Assembly: GCF_004216915.1 (NCBI RefSeq) | Contig: NZ_SGXD01000005.1 | Span: forward strand, 248,001 to 312,000 | From: Motilibacter rhizosphaerae | Lineage (GTDB): Bacteria; Actinomycetota; Actinomycetes; Motilibacterales; Motilibacteraceae | Direction: 5' to 3' | DNA length: 64,000 nt | In this document: one piece after another, positions 25,564-31,882 of the stretch | Numbering within the stretch: the stretch's first letter is position 1 | How the letters are laid out: the number at the start of each line of letters is the position of its first letter | The notes under the pieces: model-generated | Told to the model about the DNA's origin: nothing | The model's database searches: none | Seen by the model: only the letters and a program-made list of their open reading frames with translations | Translations under genes and position numbers: made by a program

Positions 25564-26751
25564 TTACGAGGCGGAAGCCTTGAGAATCTGGACGCTGGTG
25601 GCCTCAGCGACGTTGATACCGGCGAGGCGGTACGTCAGGCGAAGGCCAAGGCTGTCCGCGCCGAAGAAGGCATCGGCGCTGTAGGCGATATTCACGTCAC
25701 GACGAACGCCGACGTAGATGCGACTGGCGTCAGCCACGATGACCGTACGCGCGGGGAGGTTCGCGCTCACGAGGAGCGGAAGGCCAGCGGCGCGGTCGGT
25801 GGGCGTCGTGGTCGGGCTGCCAATGATGAACTCACCCGTGGTGGTCTGAGTCGCGCGCAGCGGCTTGGCCTGATCCGGGGATGCCCAGACGACAGTAGCG
25901 CTAGCGCCAGTCGCCTCAATGTCGGTGACGGAGTTCAGAATGTCCGTCCACGTAATCGCGGTGTGGCCGGTGCTGAAGTTGGTTGTGGTGCCCTGACTGG
26001 CAGCAGTGAGGCCCTTGAGGGCCGTAGTGCCGTTGCCCGCGCCGAAGGCGTCCACGTCAACCGCGCTACCAACGTCACGAGTCATAATGTGCGCAATCTC
26101 GTTGCGCAGGTCCACCGAAGCATCCTCAAGGATCTCCGAGGACGCTCGGTAGAGGCTCGCGTACTTAATGGGCTTGAACGTCTGCGCGCCGAAGGAAAGC
26201 GTTCCCTCGGTGATGCTTGCACCCTCGGCAACAACGCCGGGAGCCGAAGAACTCTGCACCTGAGGAATCAGGAAACTGCCACCGGTGAAGCGGCGGACCT
26301 GAAGCCCCGGGGCACGGAGGAAAACAGACGCGGCGGCAAGCTTGCCAATCAGCTCATGGGCCGTCTCGGTGGGAACGGTGTAACCACCGGCCGGGTTGGT
26401 GCCCTCTGCAATGAGGGCCCGCAGCTCGCTCGTCCCAGGAATCAGAGAGCGGTTCTCATCGCCAGGCACCGCGTTAGCGGCGGCGTGAAGAACTCGGGAA
26501 CGCCGCTCAGTCACGGCGGACGAAGCGCCCTCGTTAGACTTCTCAACAGCGCTGAGGACAATAGCCTCAAGCGCGTCCCGGCGCTCAATGTGCTGGTCCT
26601 CAAGACCAGGAGCGTTGATAGCGGCCAGAACCTCGTTACGCGTCTCAGACCGGAGCGAAGTCAGGACAGCGGCAAGCTCGGTCGGGGCAAGCCCGCGCTG
26701 CTCGCTGCGGGCCTTCTCAATAAGCGCCTCGAAGGCGTCAATGTTGAACAA
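25564..26751 (-). CDS. HK97-fold major capsid protein
   Basis: 395 residues. Residues 1-100 are a charged helical delta-domain-like region. The HK97 fold follows with GTNPAGGYTVPTETAHELIG, GASITEGTLSFGAQTFKPI, the E-loop/P-domain segment YASLYRASSEILEDASVDL and the A-domain region IYVGVRRDVNIAYSADAFF. The start is TTG at 26751 with AAGGA 7 bp upstream. No separate prohead protease, scaffold or portal gene is nearby. The reading frame is intact and its codon use matches the tape-measure gene. Confidence 0.92.
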   Translation of the reverse strand: MFNIDAFEALIEKARSEQRGLAPTELAAVLTSLRSETRNEVLAAINAPGLEDQHIERRDALEAIVLSAVEKSNEGASSAVTERRSRVLHAAANAVPGDENRSLIPGTSELRALIAEGTNPAGGYTVPTETAHELIGKLAAASVFLRAPGLQVRRFTGGSFLIPQVQSSSAPGVVAEGASITEGTLSFGAQTFKPIKYASLYRASSEILEDASVDLRNEIAHIMTRDVGSAVDVDAFGAGNGTTALKGLTAASQGTTTNFSTGHTAITWTDILNSVTDIEATGASATVVWASPDQAKPLRATQTTTGEFIIGSPTTTPTDRAAGLPLLVSANLPARTVIVADASRIYVGVRRDVNIAYSADAFFGADSLGLRLTYRLAGINVAEATSVQILKASAS

Positions 26752-26775
26752 TGTGGGTCCTTCTGGACAGCAGAA

Positions 26776-26804
26776 AGCCCACTAGCCGGAAGCGCTAGCG
26801 GGCT
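26776..26804. other. Hairpin in the capsid gene leader
   Basis: Arms AGCCCACTAGC (26776-26786) and GCTAGCGGGCT (26794-26804) pair at 10 of 11 positions around a 7-nt loop, about 25 bp upstream of the capsid start. It may stabilise the mRNA or act as an operator. Confidence 0.6.
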
Positions 26805-26823
26805 GAATTGAACGGGGTTGGCG

Positions 26824-26839
26824 CCGGTCCTAGGACCGG
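26824..26839. promoter_or_regulatory. 16-bp perfect palindrome, candidate operator
   Basis: CCGGTCCTAGGACCGG is a perfect palindrome in the gap between the 93-aa gene and the capsid gene. Its length and position suit a dimeric repressor site, though no element-encoded repressor is recognised. Confidence 0.45.
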
Positions 26840-26948
26840 TAGAAATGAAGAACGGGCAGCGCCCCTTAGGACGCCACCCGGCTCTCCCCAACCCGTGTTC
26901 TGCGGACCAGCAAGACCTGACGCGGCTTCACGCCAGGACAATCAAGAT

Positions 26949-26966
26949 CGGACCGTTAGCGGTCCG
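26949..26966 (-). terminator. Hairpin overlapping the stop codon of the 93-aa gene
   Basis: Perfect 7-bp arms CGGACCG and CGGTCCG with loop TTAG. The loop contains the TAA stop of the reverse-strand gene (26956-26958). Confidence 0.5.
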
Positions 26967-27237
26967 GGTAACCCAGCACTCCGTAGAGCGGCTGAGCAGG
27001 GCCGTCCTCGAACGTGACGGCGACGGCGCGGATGGGAGCAACCTCCCGCTCAAGCGCCTTGAGGCTCACTGCCTCGCGGCGGGCAGCCTCATGGACTGCC
27101 CAGGCCAGCTCTGACCACAGAGCGGCGTACGGCTCATCCTTGGTGGCATTGGCGTCCCTGAGGCCCGTGAAGGCCGACAGGAGGGCCTGTCGCTGAGTCC
27201 GGGTGATCCGGTCCAGCGCAGCAGCCACGTCGGTCAC
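26956..27237 (-). CDS. Element hypothetical protein, 93 aa
   Basis: Predicted to be largely helical (VAAALDRITRTQRQALLSAF, LWSELAWAVHEAARREAVSL) with a short C-terminal strand region ending LYGVLGYPDR. No family recognised. The GTG at 27237 overlaps the stop of the upstream zinc-ribbon gene by 4 bp (GTGA), so the two are translationally coupled. Expression probably starts from the promoter near 27458. Confidence 0.65.
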   Translation of the reverse strand: MTDVAAALDRITRTQRQALLSAFTGLRDANATKDEPYAALWSELAWAVHEAARREAVSLKALEREVAPIRAVAVTFEDGPAQPLYGVLGYPDR

Positions 27238-27410
27238 GCGGGAACCTCAACGAGCTTCCCATCGGCCACCAGGCGGGCCACGATGCGAGCGTGCTCCGCC
27301 TTGGCGCGGCAGGACTCGCCGCAGTAGCGCGGCTTGCGACCCCGGAGCCCATAGGTCCGGGTGAAGAACGAATCGCACTGCTGGCACTGATGACGCTCAA
27401 GGAATGGCAT
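27234..27410 (-). CDS. Small zinc-ribbon protein of the element
   Basis: 58 residues. Two Cys pairs, CQQC and YCGESC, flank a basic loop (RTYGLRGRKPR), the arrangement of a small treble-clef or zinc-ribbon domain seen in many phage early proteins. The ATG at 27410 has GAAGGA upstream; the longer frame to 27479 would read through promoter-like DNA. It is coupled to the 93-aa gene. DNA or RNA binding is likely; function unknown. Confidence 0.7.
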   Translation of the reverse strand: MPFLERHQCQQCDSFFTRTYGLRGRKPRYCGESCRAKAEHARIVARLVADGKLVEVPA

Positions 27411-27452
27411 GGTCCTTCTCCTCTGTGTGTTGCGGAGGGAAGAAAACCCCTC

Positions 27453-27489
27453 ACTATAGAAGAGCTGTCCTAGGAGCAAAAGTAGGACA
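27453..27489 (-). promoter_or_regulatory. Element promoter with dyad operator
   Basis: Reverse strand: -10 TATAGT (27458-27453) and -35-like TTTGCT (27480-27475), 16 bp apart. The inverted repeat TGTCCTA-N10-TAGGACA (27466-27489) overlaps the -35 and spacer, the position of a repressor operator. It would drive the two coupled small genes that follow. Confidence 0.5.
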
Positions 27490-27534
27490 ACAGAGCCGTG
27501 TGAGGTATGTCACGGGCAATCGACGCCGCTTCCG

Positions 27535-27750
27535 TCACTCGCCGTCCAGCTTGAAGAGACCCGCTGAAATGGCGTCCGCCTTATTCACTGGCCTCCGCGC
27601 GTCATGCTCGGTCGCCTGGCGCCTCGGTACGCCTGGGATCGGTCCTCTCCGGGCGACTCTCGCAACCCACTGAGCCGCGTCTCGCTCCTGGGCCTCCGGG
27701 CACTGCGCCCAAAGGCGTCCGCAGTGCTCGCAATAGATGGTCCCCCGCAT
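27535..27750 (-). CDS. Small Cys-containing element protein, 71 aa
   Basis: Starts MRGTIYCEHCGRLWAQCPEA: a C-x2-C knuckle with a third Cys, then a basic, Arg-rich second half (RRGPIPGVPRRQATEHDARR). The ATG at 27750 has AAGGAGAGAC before it, a strong ribosome site. No family recognised. It lies directly downstream of the hairpin array on the same strand. Confidence 0.65.
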   Translation of the reverse strand: MRGTIYCEHCGRLWAQCPEAQERDAAQWVARVARRGPIPGVPRRQATEHDARRPVNKADAISAGLFKLDGE

Positions 27751-27878
27751 GTCTCTCCTTCTCATTCAGTTGAACTCGCTCACAATGAACAGCAAACACC
27801 AAAAACACAACCAGAAACCGGATAAAAGTTCATCAATCTGCGGCCGTGCCAATTTGGCTAGGTCCAGGTCTGGGAGAG

Positions 27879-28270
27879 GTGAAACCGTCAAGGTTTCACA
27901 CCCCCCTTCCCCATATGACGCTCAGATGCCTCTGAGAAGCCTCAGAATCGTTTCTAAGCGCCTTGTGCCCTTCGGGGGCCCAGGAGTAGCCCCAGCGGCT
28001 TCAATGGCCGCTGAGGCGTTCCTAGGGCTTTCTCTGGCTATCAGCTCTCTGGCAGCCCTTTGCGGGGCTGTCTTCATCCCTGGGCTGATACTGCATTGAC
28101 CATCACCCCTTCACGGGGTGATTGTCATTCCTTCACCAGTTCTCTAACTCCGAGGAACTGACGCCAGTCTGTTCCGAGGAGTCTGGCTTACCTCTGTGCC
28201 TTAGTTCTCAAGCCGAGCACTCTTCGGTGCTCGTGCTTCTCTACTCTCTATAGCCACTCAACAGAGTGGC
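27879..28270. repeat. Array of about ten consecutive short hairpins in a gene-free segment
   Basis: The 613 bp between genes (27751-28363) hold no ORF with protein-like features. Instead they carry inverted repeats one after another: 27879-27899 (8-bp arms, GTGAAACC), 27921-27936 (6), 27967-27979 (4, TTCGG loop), 27993-28013 (7), 28053-28070 (6), 28102-28122 (8, ATCACCCC), 28137-28160 (6), 28163-28187 (5), 28214-28233 (7) and 28253-28270 (7, AACA loop). Arm sequences differ, so this is a structural array rather than a sequence repeat. It could be a structured RNA or leader, a replication or packaging site, or stacked terminators. Confidence 0.65.
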
Positions 28271-28363
28271 AACAGAGATAGACAGAGTATGGGTATACAT
28301 TCTTCGTGATCCACGGCATCTTCTTCCGCAGACGTGGAGCTTTCTACCGTGCCAGGGGTGCCC

Positions 28364-28873
28364 CTAGTAGGGAGCTAGCCCCGCGTCTGCGCCGCCGTAG
28401 TAGCCGCTCGGGGGGTAGTACTCAAGCTCAGCCCAAGGATCCCTGGGCGCCCCATAGGGGGCGCTCTGAGGGGGTACCACCAGGGTGCCCAGCTCTGACT
28501 TGCCCTTCCAATGGCCGCACTCCCCGTGCGCAATCTCAGCCGTTCCCGGACAGTCCTGAAACTCCTTCCACTTGTCGAAAGGAATCGACAGAGCCAAGCG
28601 CTCGCGCTTCCAGGTGTCGCTACCCAGACTAGTGAGCCAGCCCGAGTCAATAGCAATCCGACGATTGTCCCGGGCGGATTTCTCATTGAGGCCGACTTCA
28701 TCGGAGAGGGTTTTGATGCTGAACGGAAAGACCACTCCCCCGCTCTTCCCTCGATATGTGGCCCGGGCGCAATGGACCTGGCAAACGGCGCGAGGACCCA
28801 CCTTGAGGCCGCTGTGTCCTCGGAGGAGTCGGTTGTAGAGGTTCACGTCCCGGACCAGAAGCCGCTCAGTCAT
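28364..28873 (-). CDS. Element helix-turn-helix protein, 169 aa
   Basis: Starts MTERLLVRDVNLYNRLLRGH. The centre has a winged-HTH-like block (IKTLSDEVGLNEKSARDNRR, IDSGWLTSLGSDTWKRERL) resembling phage replication-initiator or regulator N-domains. The C-terminal 45 residues are Pro/Gly/Tyr-rich and probably disordered. The start overlaps the stop of the upstream 70-aa gene by 8 bp. It could be a replication protein or a regulator; no helicase or primase motif is visible. Confidence 0.65.
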   Translation of the reverse strand: MTERLLVRDVNLYNRLLRGHSGLKVGPRAVCQVHCARATYRGKSGGVVFPFSIKTLSDEVGLNEKSARDNRRIAIDSGWLTSLGSDTWKRERLALSIPFDKWKEFQDCPGTAEIAHGECGHWKGKSELGTLVVPPQSAPYGAPRDPWAELEYYPPSGYYGGADAGLAPY

Positions 28874-29078
28874 TCGCTGCTGCCTCAAGGTCCCGAAGGA
28901 ACCGCGCGTGCATGTCGCGCCAGAGCTTGCGTGCGGCGGGGTTCTTGGTGCCGAAGGTTTGCATGTAGCGCAGCCAGGCGTCCGCCTCAGCCTTGTCCCG
29001 TGGGGGCTCAGCCAGAGGGTTGCGTCCTGCGCGCCAACCGCAGGTCCAGGACTCATGGATGATCGTGCTGGGCCTCAT
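28866..29078 (-). CDS. Element hypothetical protein, 70 aa
   Basis: A basic, helical protein (RDKAEADAWLRYMQTFGTKN, KLWRDMHARFLRDLEAA). No family recognised. Its ATG at 29078 overlaps the stop of the upstream 140-aa frame as ATGA, and its own stop overlaps the HTH gene start, so three reverse-strand genes are chained. Confidence 0.6.
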   Translation of the reverse strand: MRPSTIIHESWTCGWRAGRNPLAEPPRDKAEADAWLRYMQTFGTKNPAARKLWRDMHARFLRDLEAAAND

Positions 29079-29497
29079 GCTGCGGCCTTGGTGCTGGCGG
29101 AGAGCAGCCCGCTAGGCTGCTGCGCATGGCTTCCCGTGTTGCTCTTGAGGGTCGCGCCGAGGGCGCGCTTGTCCGCCTGGTCCTGTCTGCTGAGGACTTG
29201 GACACTCTCGTTAGGGATGGACACCTGCGGCTCGATGACGTCACGGAGGACTTCTCCGATGGGCCCTACGTCCTGCACGAGGGCAGCGAGACCAAGCGGC
29301 TGGTCCGTGCCGAGATTGAGATTCGGCCCTCGAACGACTGAAGCCGGGGCTAGCGCCGCCAGGCGGTAGAGCCGATCCCAGGTCTCCGACGACGGGTGCC
29401 AGTGGTCGGCTGCCCAGGCGTCCGCCCACGGCTCAAGGTCCTTCAGGGTCTTGCGGTCCGATCCAGCCGTGACGGCTGTCCGGGCTTGCTCGGGCAC
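29075..29497 (-). CDS. Element protein with N-terminal W-x3-W-x-AD...ETW motif
   Basis: 140 residues from a GTG at 29497. Residues about 22-47 (EPWADAWAADHW, SSETWDRLYRL) match the C-terminal block of the 100-aa protein at the other end of the element: Trp, Ala, Trp, Ala-Asp, Pro, Glu-Thr-Trp and Leu positions coincide. The rest is low in features. The stop is fused to the next start as ATGA, supporting translation. It is antisense to the forward ORF at 29126-29341, so at least part of one of the two may be spurious. Confidence 0.5.
   Translation of the reverse strand: MPEQARTAVTAGSDRKTLKDLEPWADAWAADHWHPSSETWDRLYRLAALAPASVVRGPNLNLGTDQPLGLAALVQDVGPIGEVLRDVIEPQVSIPNESVQVLSRQDQADKRALGATLKSNTGSHAQQPSGLLSASTKAAA
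29126..29341 (+). CDS. Possible small acidic element protein, 71 aa
   Basis: Starts MASRVALEGRAEGALVRLVL and is acidic with a plausible alternating pattern (DLDTLVRDGHLRLDDVTEDF). It lies wholly inside the reverse-strand 140-aa frame. A hairpin (GCAGCC...GGCTGC, 29104-29120) sits just before the ATG and the ribosome site is weak. Composition looks like a real protein, hence kept as a candidate. Confidence 0.35.
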   Translation: MASRVALEGRAEGALVRLVLSAEDLDTLVRDGHLRLDDVTEDFSDGPYVLHEGSETKRLVRAEIEIRPSND

Positions 29498-29628
29498 TGT
29501 GGCCTGAGCGGTCTGACTAACGGCTACGCCGTGTCCTCTCGGTTCGCTGGTGTGGTCGCACGTTCCCGTGGACCGAGGCGAAGGTAGCCCCGGTGTCCAC
29601 GGGGGTCAACCTAACTAACGCGGCACAG

Positions 29629-31065
29629 TCAAGCGGTGTGGACCCTCACGGAGTCCAGGGGCAGGTTGTCCGCCGTCCAGAAGCCGCGTGGGAGCGGCAG
29701 AACCTCCACGCTGCGCACGACGGTGCCCAGGATCGCCCGTCGCGCCTCCAGGGTCTCTGGGCGCTCGTCCTGCCAGACCTCCAGTGGGGGTCGGGCACTC
29801 TGCTCAATGGCTGCTCGGGCCCACTGCGCCTGCTCTCGCTGAAGCTCCACCACTCGCGCACGGCAGGCGGTCACGTAGGCGAAGCCGTCGGCCCTCGGCA
29901 CGGCGCCGGACAGCATGTCTGCGCGCGTAGCCGCAATGTCGGCCTCAAGTCGGGCAATCTCGGCGGAGTGGTCTGCTCCACTCACGGCATGCTCCCTGGG
30001 AGGAGCGTCCTGGAGGGCCCTGCCAACCAGTGCCTTCACGTACGTCTCAAGCCAAGTCTTATTCCGGGTGACCTTGCCGCAACCGCCAGTGCTGGAATAG
30101 CAGGCGTACCGGTTGACGGTCCAACGGGTGCCAGCGCGCTTGCCCTTGCTGTAGGTGCCCGACGACTCGGCGGCTTCCATGCGGTGTCCGCAAGAGCCAC
30201 AGAATACATAGCCGCTCAAGAGATACTTCCGAGCGTTGTGTGACCCTGGCCCGCCCTTCTTAGGCGCAATAGCCGTGCACATGGCCTCCCAGGTTGGCCG
30301 GTCAATGACGGCGGGCCAGTCACCCTCCCCGACCACTTCCCCCTTGTGGGCCACCAGACCGGCAATCCGTGGGTTCATCAGGACTCGCTGGATGCTGCGC
30401 AGACTGTTCCACGGACCGCTATTCACCGTGAGGACGCCAGCGGCGTTCCAAGCCTTCTGAATGCTGGTCAGGCTTCCCTCAAGAACGGCAATCTCCGCCG
30501 CTTGACGTATCGCAGCCTGGGCTTCCGGGTCAATGTGTGTCGTGTAACCGATGCCCTGCGAGGCGTCAGGCTTGAGGTAGCCAAAGACGTGGTGTCCGCC
30601 GTGCGCCCTCCCCTGGGCGCGGCGCTGCTCGTGCGCTCGACTGACCCTCTCTCCCGTCCGCTCGGCCTCTGCGGCGTCCCATGCGGCGATGGTGCGGGCT
30701 ACGGCCCTGCCGTCCGCCGTCGTTAGGTCGGCGGCACCGCTCTTGACGGAGGCCAACCTGATCTTGTGCTTTTGTGCCAGCTCAATGACCTGCTCCCACT
30801 CCCTTGGCCGTCTCGTGAGCCGGGAGTTGGAGTAGAAGGTGACCGCCTCGAAGCGCCCGTTGCGGGCGTCCTCCAACATCTGCTCGTAGCGCACCCGAGG
30901 CTTCCGGCTGAGGCTGGAGGCGGACACGTCGTTGTCGGTGTAGACCTCCACGACCTCCCAGCCGCGCTCCGCTGCCAGGGCACGACAGTCCTCCTCCTGA
31001 CGGGTCACCCCCGCCTCAGAGCCGTCCCTGTCCTGGCTGATCCGGCAGTAGATCGCTGTCCGCAC
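29629..31065 (-). CDS. Large serine recombinase (site-specific integrase)
   Basis: 478 residues. The resolvase domain starts VRTAIYCRISQDRDGSEAG with the catalytic Ser in CRIS; EAVTFYSNSRLTRRPREWEQ carries the conserved active-site Arg residues. The recombinase domain follows (GHHVFGYLKPDA ... LRSIQRVLMNPRIAGLV), then a zinc ribbon with FCGSCGHRM and a second Cys pair, a coiled-coil-like helix and the C-terminus. A GTG at 31065 with AAGGAGG 5 bp upstream is far better than the ATG at 31110, which almost touches the att core. The gene abuts attR, as usual, and should catalyse attP x attB integration. No excision (RDF) gene is recognisable, but these are diverse. Confidence 0.93.
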   Translation of the reverse strand: MRTAIYCRISQDRDGSEAGVTRQEEDCRALAAERGWEVVEVYTDNDVSASSLSRKPRVRYEQMLEDARNGRFEAVTFYSNSRLTRRPREWEQVIELAQKHKIRLASVKSGAADLTTADGRAVARTIAAWDAAEAERTGERVSRAHEQRRAQGRAHGGHHVFGYLKPDASQGIGYTTHIDPEAQAAIRQAAEIAVLEGSLTSIQKAWNAAGVLTVNSGPWNSLRSIQRVLMNPRIAGLVAHKGEVVGEGDWPAVIDRPTWEAMCTAIAPKKGGPGSHNARKYLLSGYVFCGSCGHRMEAAESSGTYSKGKRAGTRWTVNRYACYSSTGGCGKVTRNKTWLETYVKALVGRALQDAPPREHAVSGADHSAEIARLEADIAATRADMLSGAVPRADGFAYVTACRARVVELQREQAQWARAAIEQSARPPLEVWQDERPETLEARRAILGTVVRSVEVLPLPRGFWTADNLPLDSVRVHTA

Positions 31066-31094
31066 TGTGTCCTCCTTGCTCCGCACCCTCGTGA

Positions 31095-31130
31095 GTATGT
31101 ACCTTGCCACTCGTCACGAACACCGACCCG
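31095..31130. other. attR of the integrated element
   Basis: Right junction. The element arm GTATGTACCTTGCCACTCGTC (31095-31115) is followed by the core ACGA (31116-31119), and host DNA resumes with ACACCGACC. The arm pairs with the attL arm at 17 of 21 positions when attP is rebuilt. Confidence 0.85.
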
Positions 31131-31781
31131 TACCAGCGTGCCGAGGGCCGCTACCAGCTGACCCGGCAGGTCCTGCAGGCGCTGACCGCGGCGCGGACGC
31201 CGTTCTCGATCCTCACCAAGAGCGCGCTGGTGGCCCGCGACCTCGACGTGCTCACCGCGGCTGCGGACGTCACCGACGTCTCGGTCGCGGTCAGCGTCGG
31301 CTCCGTCGACGACGAGGTGTGGCGCACCGTCGAGCCCGGGACCCCGCCGCCCACCCGCCGGCTCGAGACGCTCGCGAAGCTGCGGGAGGCGGGCATCCGC
31401 ACGGGCGTGCTCATGGCGCCCGTGCTGCCCTGGCTCACCGACTCGCCGCAACAGCTCGAGGCGACGGTCCGCGCCATCGCCGAGTCCGGCGCCGACTACG
31501 TCACCCCGTTGACGCTCCACCTGCGCCCCGGCGCCCGCGAGTGGTGGATGCAGTGGCTGCAGGCGACGCACCCGGACCTCGTGCCGCGCTACCAGGCGAT
31601 GTACGTCGCCGGCTCCTACGCCCCGAAGGCCTACCAGGCGCGCATCGCCCAGCAGGTCACCGACCTCGCGACGCGCCACGGCGTCGGCCGCCGCGTCACG
31701 ACCGCCTGGCGGACGGGGCACGAGCGCGCCCTGCTGGCCCAGGGACGGGCGCGGCAGGGCGAGCAGCTCACCCTCGTCTGA
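31116..31781 (+). pseudogene. Rv2578c-family radical SAM protein, 3' fragment
   Basis: Starts at the core with TNTDPYQRAEGRYQLTRQ and continues TPFSILTKSALVARDLDVL, LMAPVLPWLTDSPQQLEA and GADYVTPLTLHLRPGAREWW, the C-terminal two thirds of the Rv2578c radical SAM family. It has no host start codon. A TTG at 31104 inside the element arm is in frame (giving MPLVTNTDPYQ), so low-level translation of a separate fragment is possible, though no ribosome site is seen. Joined to 20713-21084 it forms one full-length protein of about 345 residues. Confidence 0.9.
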
Positions 31782-31783
31782 CC

Positions 31784-31882
31784 CGCCCCTCCCCCGTGAT
31801 CATGCAGATCTCGGGCGCCCCCTCCCCGTGATCATGCAGATCCTGGGGCGCCCCCTCCCCGTGATCATGCAGATCTCGGGGG
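31784..31882. repeat. Tandem 32-33-bp direct repeat (three copies)
   Basis: The 15-mer GTGATCATGCAGATC begins at 31796, 31828 and 31861, each followed by a GGGCGCCCCCTCCCC-like spacer. The array fills the gap between the radical SAM stop and the fbiC stop, ending at the base before it. Each unit contains the palindromic words TGATCA and TGCA. Confidence 0.85.

Larger units (their letters stand above)
21085..31119. mobile_element. 10,031-bp integrated phage-like element with large serine integrase
   Basis: The element is bounded by direct ACGA cores at 21085 and 31116 and interrupts a radical SAM gene in frame. It encodes a serine integrase at the right end and carries one leftmost forward gene. 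A largely leftward set includes a tape-measure protein, an HK97-type capsid protein, zinc-ribbon proteins and an HTH protein. Base composition is visibly less GC-rich than the host DNA and non-GC3 codons are common. Terminase, portal, protease, connector, tail-tube, tail-tip, lysis and recognisable repressor genes are absent. The large genes are intact, so it is either a neatly deleted prophage or a satellite that borrows missing functions. Confidence 0.9.

Noticed and set aside
27879-28270. Hairpin array considered as a CRISPR array
   Set aside because: The hairpin arms are all different and unevenly spaced; there is no repeated unit and no cas gene.
31066-31110. ATG at 31110 as the integrase start
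   Set aside because: It lies 6 bp from the att core with no ribosome site; GTG at 31065 has AAGGAGG in place and starts at the conserved resolvase N-terminus.
31784-31882. Three 32-bp repeats considered as a CRISPR
   Set aside because: Units are contiguous with no unique spacers.
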